Source: Sphaerotilus sp.
GTDB lineage: Bacteria; Pseudomonadota; Gammaproteobacteria; Burkholderiales; Burkholderiaceae_C
Assembly (NCBI RefSeq): GCF_013299175.1
Contig: NZ_JAAFKF010000001.1
Span: 48,836-112,835 of the forward strand
DNA length: 64,000 nucleotides
Direction: 5' to 3'
Shown in pieces: positions 8,673-18,253 of the stretch (position 1 is the stretch's first letter; each line of letters starts with the position of its first letter). The translations under genes and the position numbers were made by a program. The notes under the pieces are model-generated. The model was not told where the DNA came from and did not search any database. It saw nothing but the letters and a program-made list of their open reading frames with translations.

Positions 8673-11049
8673 GGCGGCGCAAGGCATGGCGCTGGAGCAG
8701 CACATAGATCACCGCCGACAGCGCCAGCAGTCCCAGCATCAGCACCGCCCACAGCAGCACCGGCCGGTCCGAGAGCTTCCAGCGCAGCCAGCTCAGCCAC
8801 GGCAGGTCGCCGCTGGCGTAGGTCGGGTCGGCGCGGAAGGGGGTGATGCGGCCGGATTCCTCGAACAGGGTGACGTGGCCGTGGATCTGCGCCAGACGGT
8901 CGCTGTCGAGCAGGGCGTCGGTGATGAAGGACAGGGCGGCGGGGGTGGTGGACATCAGACCCACGACGCTGCGGTTGCTCGCCAGCGGTGACTCGAAGCC
9001 GACCAGCGCCGCTTGCGGGTCCGTGCCGCGGAACGCCAGGGCGTCCAGCGGCGGGAGGTCGCCGCGTTGCCAGAGGGCGCGCAGCCAGTGCAAGCCCTCC
9101 GGCCAGATCCACTCCGTGGGTGACAACGACAACAGGCTGAAGCCGGCGTGTGCGTTTGCCGCTCGGGACGGGTTCGCGGCGGCAGCACGCACGGCGGCCA
9201 GGTCCTGGAAGGGCATCGCGCCCGCCCAGTCGGCGAACAGGCGCTGGTTGCCGGCGCTGCCGATGACGATCAGATCCCGGTCGGCCACCTGTGCCACGCC
9301 GCGGGCATGCACCACCTGCACCAGCCGCGCCGACAAGCCGGTGGCCTCGCCGGCCCGGCCCATCAGGGTCAGGAAGGCGTCGAGGTCTTCCCGCGAAGGC
9401 TGGTCGGGCAGGACCACGGCCGTTTCGGCCAGATCGGCCAGCCGGGTGTATGGGTGGGTGGTGTTGGCGAAGGCGGCCAGGTCCGGCAGGGGCAGGAAGT
9501 GCGGCGCGCTGGAAAAGTCGATGGTCGAGTTGCCGTCGAGCACGCTGCGCGGGCGGTCCAGTGCGGCATCGGCGCGGCCTTCGCGCAGGCACTCGCTGGC
9601 TTCGTCGGCGACGCCATGCTCCAGCGCCACCTCCAGGCGCGCGTAGGACTGCGTGCCCAGCGTGGCCACGGGGATGCGCAGGTTGCGGCGTGCCGAGCGG
9701 GTCAGCGCGTCGTCGCGCTCGCCGCGCAGGCTGCGCTGCAGGTTGTCGAGCCAGCGCGCGGTGACACTGGGTTCGAGCCGCTCGTCGAGCTGGGTCGTGC
9801 CGTTGAAGCGCACTTGCAGGGCCGCAGGGGCATCGTCCGGGCGGGCTTCGTAGCGCATCCGCAGATCGACCTGCACCTTGCGCTCGCGCCACGGGAACAG
9901 GTCGGGCGGCAGCCGCATCGGCACGCTCACCTGCAGCGGCCGGGTGTCGCGGGTGGTCAGCGCGGCGGTGGAGACCAGCTCGTCCAGGCGCACGGGGCGG
10001 TGGGTGGGTGTCCAGTGCGGGGCGTCCCAGGCGCGGCGCGGCGCGGCGTCGGTCAGGCGGTCGATCAGCGCGCTGCTGCCGTGGCCGGGCAACTGGCCGC
10101 GCACGAGGGCATCGGCGGCGCGGCGCAGTTCCTGTCCGTCGCGGCCGAGCAGGTAAAGCACCTTGTGCTGCGGATCGTCCGGGTGTGCGGCCAGCGTCAC
10201 CGACGCGCCGGCGATCGGCGGCAGGACCACGCCGGGCGGCGCATCCTCGGGGGTGGCGAGCACGATGGCATTGCCGCTCGGCAGGCGGTCGCGCGCCTGG
10301 ACCCGCACGCCCCGGTAAGCCGACAGCGCACCGAACCAGGACGCGACATTGCCCGCCGCCTGCAGCGTGGCGTCGCTGGCCCGCGGCGAGAGCACCAGCG
10401 TCAGCGCGTTGCGGCGCGGGTCATGCGGATCGAAGAAGGGTGCGGGCAGCAGCGAGAGATCGTCGGCCAGCGGCAGCGGGGCCATCACCAGGTTCAGCGA
10501 CGAGGTCAGGGCGATCTGGGCCCACAGGCCGGCGCTTTCTGCGGCAGTGCAGTCGATCGGCTCGGTGAACTGCACGGTCAGCTCGTTCTGGTCGAGCACC
10601 AGGCGCGGGTCGATCGTGACCGTGTGGCGGGTGCCACGGGGACCGGCTGCGGGGGCACTGGCCGCGGTGGCGGTCGCGGCAGTGGCCTCCAGCCGGCTCA
10701 CCAGTTCTCCATTGAGCCGCACCTCCAGCGCCCCGACCCGCCCGGCCAGCATCGGCGACTGCGCCAGATCCAGCTTGAGCACGGCGGACGACACCACCTC
10801 ATCGGCCCGCAGCGCGAAGTGGAAGGGGTGGCGCGTGTGGCCGCGCTTGAGCATGACGGCATCGCGCTGGCCGAGCTGCGAGAAGGGCAGGACGAGGTCG
10901 CGGCCTGGTGTGGCCGCCACCGCGCTCGGCCATGCCCATGGCCCCCCCAGCGCGAGCGCCAGCGTCAGCAGCGCAGTCCCTGCCCGGCGGGCCACTGGGT
11001 GCCCTGTGCGCAATCGGCGCACCCGCGCCGTGTCGGTTCTCTTGTCCAT
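8653..11049 (-). CDS. bcsB: cellulose synthase regulatory subunit BcsB
   Basis: Likely start MDKRTDTARV at 11049 within ORF 8653..11634; BcsB-like LPFSQLGQRDAVMLKRGHTRHPFHFALRADEVV; C-terminal TM segment. Confidence 0.88.
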   Translation of the reverse strand: MDKRTDTARVRRLRTGHPVARRAGTALLTLALALGGPWAWPSAVAATPGRDLVLPFSQLGQRDAVMLKRGHTRHPFHFALRADEVVSSAVLKLDLAQSPMLAGRVGALEVRLNGELVSRLEATAATATAASAPAAGPRGTRHTVTIDPRLVLDQNELTVQFTEPIDCTAAESAGLWAQIALTSSLNLVMAPLPLADDLSLLPAPFFDPHDPRRNALTLVLSPRASDATLQAAGNVASWFGALSAYRGVRVQARDRLPSGNAIVLATPEDAPPGVVLPPIAGASVTLAAHPDDPQHKVLYLLGRDGQELRRAADALVRGQLPGHGSSALIDRLTDAAPRRAWDAPHWTPTHRPVRLDELVSTAALTTRDTRPLQVSVPMRLPPDLFPWRERKVQVDLRMRYEARPDDAPAALQVRFNGTTQLDERLEPSVTARWLDNLQRSLRGERDDALTRSARRNLRIPVATLGTQSYARLEVALEHGVADEASECLREGRADAALDRPRSVLDGNSTIDFSSAPHFLPLPDLAAFANTTHPYTRLADLAETAVVLPDQPSREDLDAFLTLMGRAGEATGLSARLVQVVHARGVAQVADRDLIVIGSAGNQRLFADWAGAMPFQDLAAVRAAAANPSRAANAHAGFSLLSLSPTEWIWPEGLHWLRALWQRGDLPPLDALAFRGTDPQAALVGFESPLASNRSVVGLMSTTPAALSFITDALLDSDRLAQIHGHVTLFEESGRITPFRADPTYASGDLPWLSWLRWKLSDRPVLLWAVLMLGLLALSAVIYVLLQRHALRRHAGASA

Positions 11050-11114
11050 CCCCAGCCATCCTTGTTGTGTCGCGTCAGGCCATGCCGTGCCGTGCCGCTG
11101 TACCGTGCTGTTGT

Positions 11115-13325
11115 TCAGGCGCGCACCGAGGCGGGCCGGCGTGGCGGTGCCGCGTGCTTCGATTTCCAGCCGAACACCTTGGCGCAGCCCCGCACCCCCA
11201 GGCCGATGATCTGCCGCAGCGCGTGGGCCGGTCGGTCGGGCGCGTGGCGGGTGGCGTGGTCGATCCAGGCGTCGGCGCGGGCGAAGGTGATCTCCACCAG
11301 GTCCATCTGCTGCTGCAGCGTCATCGGGTCGAAGCGCAGGCCGTGGTGCTCGCCCTGGCGGAACACGATCAGCGCCGAGAACAGCGCGGCGTGGTCGCCC
11401 CGCAGCAGCGCCAGCGTCACGGGGGTCTGCTCCTCCAGCATCACGCCAGGGGGCAGCCGCACGCGCAGGCCGCCTTCCGAGAAATCTTCGGTCTCGACGT
11501 GCCAGACGCGGCCGTCGGCGGTTTCCATGCGCGCCGGGATGCCGAACTGCACGCGGTGGGACTGCCGGACCTGCCGGGTCTCCGACGCCGCTGCCGCCGC
11601 TGCGCCCAGGATGACGAGGTTGTAGAGCGTCCACAGCATGTTGAGCAGCACCGTGTCCAGTTCATGCGTGTTCCACCAGAACAGCCGCGCGATGCCCACC
11701 ACGAAGCCGACCAGGTTCAGCGACAGCAGCACCACATACGGCCGCGCGATGCCCCAGTCGAAGAAGTCGCGCTCGATGTAGCCACCCTTGGCGGTGACGT
11801 TGAAGCTGCCGGCCTTGGGGTCGATCAGCGCGAGCATCGTCGGGCGGAAGATGTACCAGGCCAGCACCGCCTCGTAGACCTCGGCCCAGAACGAATGCCG
11901 GAACTTGCCCTGGGTGCGCGAGTTGACGAGGTTGGCGTGGACCAGGTGCGGCAGGGCCATCGCGGCGATCATCACGGCCGAGGCGTGGATGACGTGGGCG
12001 GCGAAGAACAGGTAGGCCAGCGGCGCGGTCAGGAACACGAGCCGCGGCAGGCCGTAGAAGAAGTGCAGCATCGCGTTCGAGTAGCACAGCCGCTGTGCCC
12101 AGGTCAGGCCCTTGCCCCACAGCGGACAGTCGGTGCGGAAGATCTGTGCCATGCCGCGCGCCCAGCGGATGCGCTGGCCGACGTGGGCGGAGAGGCTTTC
12201 GGTGGCGAGTCCGGCGGCTTGCGGGATGCCGATGTAGGCGGTGTTCCAGCCCTTGCGGTGCAGCTTCAGCGCGGTGTGGGCGTCCTCCGTCACGGTCTCG
12301 ATCGCCACGCCGCCGACCTCCATCAGCATGTCCCGCCGCAGCACCGCGCAGGAGCCGCAGAAGAAGGTGGCGTTCCAGAAGTCGTTGCCGTCCTGCACCA
12401 GTCCGTAGAACAGCTCGCCCTCGTTGGGCACGTTGCCGAAGGTGTCGAGGTTGCGCTCGAAGGGGTCGGGCGAGAAGAAGTGGTGCGGCGTCTGCAGCAT
12501 CGCCAGCTTGGGATCCTTGTAGAACCAGCCGAGCGTCATCTGCAGGAAGGAGCGCGTGGGGATGTGGTCGCAGTCGAAGATGGCGACGAACTCGCCATCG
12601 GTGCGCGCGAGCGCGGCGTTGATGTTGCCGGCCTTGGCGTGGCGGTTGTCGCTGCGGATCACCCACTCGATGCCGACCTCCTCGGCGAAGTCGCGGAATT
12701 CCTCGCGCCGTCCGTCGTCGAGCAGGTGGATGCGCAGCTTGTCGAGCGGCCAGTCCAGCGCCATCGCGGCCAGCACGGTCGGCTTCACCACCTTCAGCGG
12801 TTCGTTGTAGGTGGGGATGAACACGTCGATCGTCGGCCACTCCTCCACCGGCATCGTCAGCGCCACCGGACGGCGTTCCAGCGGCCAGATCGTCTGGAAG
12901 AACCCCAGCACCAGCACCAGCCACGCGTAGACCTCGGCGGCGATCAGTCCGCTGCCGAAAAACAGGTCCAGGCCGTTGTCCATCTGCAGCGTCTCGGTCA
13001 TGCGCCAGTAGAGGTAGCGGCTCGACACGGACAGCGAGATGAAGGTCAGCAGCAGGGTGACGAACCGGCCCGGCGAGCGGTTCAGCAGCAGCGCGCACAC
13101 AAAGCACAGCACGCCGAACACCACCTGCTCCCACAGGTCGAGCGGCACCGAGATGACCGTGACCATCAGCAAGGCGCCGCTGAGCAGCATCGCGAGCTGC
13201 AACGCCCGGTACTCCCAGGTGTTCCAGTGCCAGCCGGCCGTGCGCCAGGCGCCGACCGGTGACATCAGCGGGCGCGCCGCAGCGGGCGGGTGGTGGAGAG
13301 AAGACAGATCCGGCGATTCGGCCAT
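11115..13325 (-). CDS. bcsA: cellulose synthase catalytic subunit BcsA (GT2 plus PilZ)
   Basis: 736 aa; VDVFIPTYNEPLKVVKPT, CDHIPT, QRIRWARGMAQI motifs and a C-terminal PilZ-like segment QSHRVQFGIPARMETADGR...EGGLRV. Confidence 0.95.
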   Translation of the reverse strand: MAESPDLSSLHHPPAAARPLMSPVGAWRTAGWHWNTWEYRALQLAMLLSGALLMVTVISVPLDLWEQVVFGVLCFVCALLLNRSPGRFVTLLLTFISLSVSSRYLYWRMTETLQMDNGLDLFFGSGLIAAEVYAWLVLVLGFFQTIWPLERRPVALTMPVEEWPTIDVFIPTYNEPLKVVKPTVLAAMALDWPLDKLRIHLLDDGRREEFRDFAEEVGIEWVIRSDNRHAKAGNINAALARTDGEFVAIFDCDHIPTRSFLQMTLGWFYKDPKLAMLQTPHHFFSPDPFERNLDTFGNVPNEGELFYGLVQDGNDFWNATFFCGSCAVLRRDMLMEVGGVAIETVTEDAHTALKLHRKGWNTAYIGIPQAAGLATESLSAHVGQRIRWARGMAQIFRTDCPLWGKGLTWAQRLCYSNAMLHFFYGLPRLVFLTAPLAYLFFAAHVIHASAVMIAAMALPHLVHANLVNSRTQGKFRHSFWAEVYEAVLAWYIFRPTMLALIDPKAGSFNVTAKGGYIERDFFDWGIARPYVVLLSLNLVGFVVGIARLFWWNTHELDTVLLNMLWTLYNLVILGAAAAAASETRQVRQSHRVQFGIPARMETADGRVWHVETEDFSEGGLRVRLPPGVMLEEQTPVTLALLRGDHAALFSALIVFRQGEHHGLRFDPMTLQQQMDLVEITFARADAWIDHATRHAPDRPAHALRQIIGLGVRGCAKVFGWKSKHAAPPRRPASVRA

Positions 13326-13409
13326 GGCGGGTAGGAAGGTCGGACAGGCAGACAGATCCCGCTGTCGCCGCGCACAGCGCGCGCACGGCCAGCAGCGGGG
13401 CGGAAGGGA

Positions 13410-13847
13410 TCAGCGGGTCAGGTAGCCCGACGTTCGGGTCGCCAGGCGACCGAACAGGCGGTCCAGCCGGGTGGAGGGGGCTGCGGTACCGGGGGTGGTG
13501 CCGGTGTCGGTCGGACGGGACGGTGGGCTGCCATGGCCGGTGGCGGTGGCGGCGGGCGGCTCGCTCGGGCTGGCCAGTCGGTGCAGGATCGACGAGAGCG
13601 TCGACGGCCCGGTCTGCGTGTCCTGGCCCACGCGCAGCACCCGCGGCAGCTCGCTGGCCGATGGCGGCACCGCAGGCACCGGCTCCGCACTGGCGGCGAG
13701 CGCGGTCAGCGCCGGATCGACCGTGCGGCCCATCGCCGCGCGGCGCACCGCTGCCCGCGAGGCGTTGTACTTGGCCAGATCCTGGTAGATGCCGGCGTCG
13801 TGGCCCAGCGTCTTCAGCAGGTTGTGGATGTCGTCACCGTTGTTCAT
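13410..13847 (-). CDS. bcsP: cellulose biosynthesis protein BcsP-like
   Basis: Likely start MNNGDDIHNLLKTLGHDAGIYQDLAKYNASRAAVRR at 13847; short protein between bcsD and bcsA. Confidence 0.65.
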   Translation of the reverse strand: MNNGDDIHNLLKTLGHDAGIYQDLAKYNASRAAVRRAAMGRTVDPALTALAASAEPVPAVPPSASELPRVLRVGQDTQTGPSTLSSILHRLASPSEPPAATATGHGSPPSRPTDTGTTPGTAAPSTRLDRLFGRLATRTSGYLTR

Positions 13848-13899
13848 GGAAAGGCTCTTGCTCGTGCTGCGACAGGACAACTGGGCCTGATGCGCCGGA

Positions 13900-14367
13900 T
13901 CAGGCGGCCAGGGCAAAAACGTACACGGGTTCGGCGCTGGCGGTGTCGGTGGCGATCTGCTGCACGCGCAGGCGGTCGCCTGCACCGGCCGCCCGCAGCC
14001 ACTGTTCATACGCCCCCTCCAGTACCGCCGGGGACCACGCGCGGCTGCCGGACCCGAAGGCGGCTTCGATGGGGGCGCAGTGGTGGACAATGCGCAGCGC
14101 ATCATTGGTATCGTTGAGTTCCACCCAGCCCCAGTCCATGCCGGCCCAGACGCTGTTCATGGCGGCTTCCAGGTCGGGCAGCAGCTCCAGCGTGGGCAAC
14201 GGCGCGTTGCGGGCCATCGAGGCACCGAGGCGGCGCATGAGCGCGCGGGACTGGTCGGGTTCGATCCGGGTGTTCATCTCATGCGCCAAGGCCCCCAGGA
14301 AGGAGCGCCACTGCGCAGAGCACCGGTATCGCAGGTGATAGTCATGATCGGATTGCGGACGGTTCAT
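13900..14367 (-). CDS. bcsD: cellulose synthase subunit BcsD
   Basis: 155 aa BcsD-like protein (QWRSFLGALAHEM...MDWGWVELNDTNDALRIVHHCAPIE), first gene of the operon. Confidence 0.82.
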   Translation of the reverse strand: MNRPQSDHDYHLRYRCSAQWRSFLGALAHEMNTRIEPDQSRALMRRLGASMARNAPLPTLELLPDLEAAMNSVWAGMDWGWVELNDTNDALRIVHHCAPIEAAFGSGSRAWSPAVLEGAYEQWLRAAGAGDRLRVQQIATDTASAEPVYVFALAA

Positions 14368-14380
14368 CGGCGATTGATCT

Positions 14381-14418
14381 GCAAAAACCGGTTAAAGTAA
14401 GCAAAATTGTGCAAAATT
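14381..14418. promoter_or_regulatory. phased GCAAAA / GCAAAATT repeats upstream of bcsD
   Basis: GCAAAA at 14381 and GCAAAATT at 14401-14408 and 14411-14418 (20- and 10-bp spacing) in a locally AT-rich divergent intergenic region. Confidence 0.35.
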
Positions 14419-14635
14419 ACACTTATTCGGGGGATGGTACCATGGTGAATATTGATGTATTGCAAACACTTTCATTCCGTTGCAGTTTGTGGCGAATGCG
14501 GAATGCAAGCTGAATCCAGGGTGAACATTTCCGGTTTTTGCACTCCCTCTTGTGGGGGACACAGACTGCGCTTGAGGGGGTTGGCGCGCCGCTACCATCG
14601 ATCTGCCGTGACTGCGGTGCTGTCTGGAGAGTTCG

Positions 14636-15442
14636 ATGAAGGTACTGCTGATCGATGACCACCCACTGATCCTGTCGGCGATGCAGAGCGTGATCCTTGG
14701 CCTGGGCGCCAACGTCGAGGCGCTGGGGGTGGAGACGGCGGCCGAGTGCCGTGCGCTGTTGCGGCAGGACTCGGATTTCGACCTGGTGCTGCTCGATCTG
14801 CACCTGGACGACGCCAGCGGCTTTGACGTGCTGGACGAGTTGCGGATGGGCTATCCGGCGCTGCCGGTGGTGGTCGTGTCGGCTTCCGACCGGGCCAGCG
14901 ACGTGATCCGCGCCATCGACTCGGGTGCCATGGGATTCGTGCCGAAGCGTGCCAGCAACGAGCTGCTGTTCGAGGCGCTGCACCTGGTGATGTCCGGCGG
15001 CATCTATGTCCCGCCCATGACGCCCAGCCTCGGGGACTCGGCGCTGTCCACCGGCTTGTCGGGTGCGGGTGCGGGTGTCGGGCCGCTGATGCCGGGTTCG
15101 CTGGGTGCTTCGGTGGAGGACGACCGGCTGGCGTTCGGTGGCCACCGCGCGGCAGGCCGCCGTGTCGGAGAGGTGGCCGAGCGCGACGCGGCGCTGGACC
15201 GGCTGGGCATGACGCCGCGCCAGCGCGAGGTGCTGGCGCTGCTGCTGGATGGCAAATCCAACAAGATGATCGCGCGGGATCTGGCCATTTCGGTCGAGAC
15301 GGTCAAGGACCATGTCGCCGCCGTGCTGCGCACGCTGGGCGTCAACTCGCGCACCCAGGCGGTGCTGGCCGTGGGCCGTCTGCATGCACCGGCAGGCAGC
15401 GACACCCGTGGCACCGGGCTGCGCGGCATGGTGCTGCGCTGA
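14636..15442 (+). CDS. LuxR/NarL-family response regulator
   Basis: REC: VLLIDDHPLI, DLVLLDLHL, FVPKRAS; C-terminal LuxR HTH LTPRQREVLALLLDGKSNKMIARDLAISVETVKDHV-type. Confidence 0.92.
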   Translation: MKVLLIDDHPLILSAMQSVILGLGANVEALGVETAAECRALLRQDSDFDLVLLDLHLDDASGFDVLDELRMGYPALPVVVVSASDRASDVIRAIDSGAMGFVPKRASNELLFEALHLVMSGGIYVPPMTPSLGDSALSTGLSGAGAGVGPLMPGSLGASVEDDRLAFGGHRAAGRRVGEVAERDAALDRLGMTPRQREVLALLLDGKSNKMIARDLAISVETVKDHVAAVLRTLGVNSRTQAVLAVGRLHAPAGSDTRGTGLRGMVLR

Positions 15443-15457
15443 GCAGGGGCGGCTCCG

Positions 15458-17284
15458 ATGAACTCCCCTGCGTCGGATGCGCCGGCCGATCGGGTCGGCG
15501 CGCTCTATGCGCAACTCCCCGCCAGCCTGCTCGGCCAGGCGCTGGCCATGGCCGCGATCGGCCTGCTGTTCGTGGTGTGGCCCCAGGCACAGGCACAGGC
15601 GCAGGCGCAGGTGCTGCGTGTCGGCACGTGCTGGTTGCTGCTGGCGCTGCTGGCCTGGGCCTGGCGCTGGCGGCTGCACCGCTGGCACCAGACCCAGCCC
15701 GCGCTCCAGGTGTCGGACTGGCGGGTCTGGTGCCGCCGCTGGGCGCTGTCCACGCTGGTGTGCGCGGGGGTGTGGGCGCTGGCGGTGCTCTGGCTGTACC
15801 CGCTGGGCACCGATTGGCAGCGTGCCGGGCTGCTCGCGCTGCTGGCGTGTCTGGGCATCGGCTCGGCGGCTGCCGGGCATGGCGCCACGCGGGCCGGCAC
15901 CGCGCTGGTGGCCGTGGCGACGGTCTGGCAACTCTGGGCCACGCACACCGGCTCCCACTGGGCCGGCACGCTGGCGGTGGTGGGTGTCTGTGTCGGCATT
16001 GCCCTGGTGGGCCACCACCAGCGCCAGGACTACCTCCGGCTGCTCTCGTTCAAGCACCGCTCCGAGCGGCTCGCCGCGCTGCTCGCCGCCGAAAAAGACA
16101 TCGCCGAGGAAGCCAGGCTCGACGCCGAAGCCGCCACCCGTGCCCGTACCCAGTTCTTCACTGCCGCCAGCCACGACCTGCGCCAGCCGCTGCACGCGCT
16201 GGTGCTGTTCACCGAGTCGCTGCGCCTGCGCAACCGGGACAGCGCGCTGGAGCCACCCATCGCCAGCATCGGCGAGGCGGTCGATGCGCTGGAGGCGCTG
16301 TTCGACAAGCTGCTCGACCTGACCAGCATCGACAGTGGCGCCATCGTGGTCGAGTCCAAGCTGTTCCACATGCGCGAGCTGTACGCCCGGTTGAAACTCC
16401 ACTTCGAGCCGCAAGCCTTCGACAAGGGACTCGGGCTGGACTTCGTGGGCGGGCGCCACGCGGTGCGGGCCGATCCGCTGCTGGTGGAGCGCATCCTGCG
16501 CAATCTGGTGTCCAACGCCATCCGCTACACCGAGGACGGCGGGGTGCTGGTGAGCTGCCGGGCGCGCGCGGGGCGGCTGCTGATCCAGGTCTGGGACACG
16601 GGGCTGGGCATCGATGCACGGCTGCTGCCCAGCATCTTCGACGAGTTCTACCAGGTCGTGGCGGCGCGCGGGCCGGACAACTCGCCACGCAAGGGACTCG
16701 GACTCGGTCTGGCGATCGTGCGGCGGTTGGCGGAGCTGCTGCAGGCACCGATCAGCGTGCGCTCGCGTCCTGGGCATGGCACGGTGTTCAGCCTGCTGCT
16801 GCCGCTGAGCAGTGCGGCACAACCGGGGGAGCTGGCGGAGCTTGCTGCTGCGCCATGGGCCACGACACCGACCTGGACCGGGCCGACGCTGGTCGGGCGG
16901 CATGTGGTGCTGGTGGGTGCCGAACTCGATGCCGGTCCCGACACCCCCGGTGCCATGCTGCAGCACTGGGGCGCGCAGACCAGCGCTTTCTGCCACGCGG
17001 CGCAGGTGCTCGACTGGTCGGCCAGCCAGGCCCGGCTGCCGGATCTGGTCCTCATCGGCCGCATGCCGGCACACGAACGCGGTGGGGTCGATCTCGTGCG
17101 CGCGCTGCGGCAGGTCTTCGGTGCGCCGCTGCCGGCCGTGCTGGTGAGCGACGGCGAGGCCGATCTGGGCCATGGTGCCGAGCCGGACATCCACCTGCTG
17201 GCCCGCCCGGTGGCGCCCAACCGGCTGCGCGCCATGGTGAGCTTCAAGCTCTCGACCCGTACAATCTCGCACCCCGACCTGTAG
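15458..17284 (+). CDS. membrane sensor histidine kinase with degenerate C-terminal receiver-like domain
   Basis: TM helices, H-box TAASHDLRQPLHAL, N-box NLVSNAIRYTEDGG, G-boxes DTGLGI and GLGLGLAIV; C-terminal receiver-like region. Confidence 0.88.
   Translation: MNSPASDAPADRVGALYAQLPASLLGQALAMAAIGLLFVVWPQAQAQAQAQVLRVGTCWLLLALLAWAWRWRLHRWHQTQPALQVSDWRVWCRRWALSTLVCAGVWALAVLWLYPLGTDWQRAGLLALLACLGIGSAAAGHGATRAGTALVAVATVWQLWATHTGSHWAGTLAVVGVCVGIALVGHHQRQDYLRLLSFKHRSERLAALLAAEKDIAEEARLDAEAATRARTQFFTAASHDLRQPLHALVLFTESLRLRNRDSALEPPIASIGEAVDALEALFDKLLDLTSIDSGAIVVESKLFHMRELYARLKLHFEPQAFDKGLGLDFVGGRHAVRADPLLVERILRNLVSNAIRYTEDGGVLVSCRARAGRLLIQVWDTGLGIDARLLPSIFDEFYQVVAARGPDNSPRKGLGLGLAIVRRLAELLQAPISVRSRPGHGTVFSLLLPLSSAAQPGELAELAAAPWATTPTWTGPTLVGRHVVLVGAELDAGPDTPGAMLQHWGAQTSAFCHAAQVLDWSASQARLPDLVLIGRMPAHERGGVDLVRALRQVFGAPLPAVLVSDGEADLGHGAEPDIHLLARPVAPNRLRAMVSFKLSTRTISHPDL
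15584..15607 (+). repeat. hexanucleotide tandem repeat (CAGGCA/CAGGCG x4) encoding a QA run
   Basis: CAGGCA CAGGCA CAGGCG CAGGCG. Confidence 0.85.
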
Positions 17285-17296
17285 GCACTGTAGGCA
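17279..17296 (+). repeat. 9-bp perfect tandem duplication CTGTAGGCA x2
   Basis: CTGTAGGCA|CTGTAGGCA spanning the histidine kinase stop codon and the ilvE leader. Confidence 0.95.
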
Positions 17297-17306
17297 AGCA
17301 CACACC

Positions 17307-18230
17307 ATGTCGATGCACGACCGAGACGGAAAAATCTGGATGGACGGACAACTGGTGGACTGGCGCGACGCCAAGATCCACGTCCTGTCCCACACGCTGC
17401 ACTATGGCTGCGGCGCCTTCGAGGGCGTGCGCGCCTACAAGACGCCGGACGGCACGGCGATCTTCCGCCTGCGCGAACACACCGAGCGCCTGTTCAACTC
17501 GGCCAAGATCCTGCGCATGAAGATCCCCTTCTCGTTCGAGGAGGTGGTGGAGGCGCAGAAGGCCGTCGTGCGCGAGAACCAGTTGGAGAGCTGCTACCTG
17601 CGCCCGCTGACCTGGATCGGCTCGGAAAAGCTCGGCGTCAGCCCGAAAGGCAACACCGTCCACCTGATGGTCGCCGCCTGGCCCTGGGGCGCCTACCTGG
17701 GCGAAGAGGGCCTGAAGCGCGGCATCCGCGTCAAGATCAGCAGCTACACCCGCCACCACGTCAACATCACGATGACGCAGGCCAAGGCGGTGAGCAACTA
17801 CACCAACTCGATCCTGGCCAACATGGAAGCGACCGAGGACGGCTACGACGAGGCCATGCTGCTCGACGCAAGTGGGTTCGTCTCCGAAGGCGCCGGCGAG
17901 AACCTGTTCGTCATCAAGAACGGCATCGTCTACACGCCCGACCTGTCCGCCGGCGCCCTCAACGGCATCACGCGCAACACGATCTTCTCGATCTGCGCCG
18001 ACCTGGGCCTGAAAGTGGTGGAAAAGCGCATCACCCGCGACGAGGTCTACATCTGCGACGAAGCCTTCTTCACGGGCACCGCGGCAGAAGTCACCCCCAT
18101 CCGCGAACTCGACCGGATCGAACTCGGCTGTGGCTCGCGTGGCCCGCTCACCGAGAAGATCCAGGCAGCCTTCTTCGACATCGTCGGTGGCCGCAACCCC
18201 AAGTACGCCGAGTGGCTGACCCCGGTCTGA
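17307..18230 (+). CDS. ilvE: branched-chain amino acid aminotransferase
   Basis: 307 aa; IHVLSHTLHYGCGAFEGVRAYKT, KAVSNYTNSILA, EGAGENLFVIKNG motifs. Confidence 0.95.
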   Translation: MSMHDRDGKIWMDGQLVDWRDAKIHVLSHTLHYGCGAFEGVRAYKTPDGTAIFRLREHTERLFNSAKILRMKIPFSFEEVVEAQKAVVRENQLESCYLRPLTWIGSEKLGVSPKGNTVHLMVAAWPWGAYLGEEGLKRGIRVKISSYTRHHVNITMTQAKAVSNYTNSILANMEATEDGYDEAMLLDASGFVSEGAGENLFVIKNGIVYTPDLSAGALNGITRNTIFSICADLGLKVVEKRITRDEVYICDEAFFTGTAAEVTPIRELDRIELGCGSRGPLTEKIQAAFFDIVGGRNPKYAEWLTPV

Positions 18231-18253
18231 GCCGGTCTGAGGAGCATCAAGAC

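Noticed and set aside
9148-13262. Long + strand ORFs (9148..11625, 10908..13262) opposite bcsB/bcsA
   Set aside because: Same GC-driven antisense artefact; no recognisable domains.
14452-14658. Cys-rich 68-aa + ORF in the bcsD/response regulator intergenic region
   Set aside because: TTG start, overlaps the response regulator start in another frame, no family resemblance; probably chance.
14423-17395. 990-aa minus ORF opposite the two-component system
   Set aside because: Antisense of well-supported response regulator and kinase genes; composition typical of shadow ORFs.
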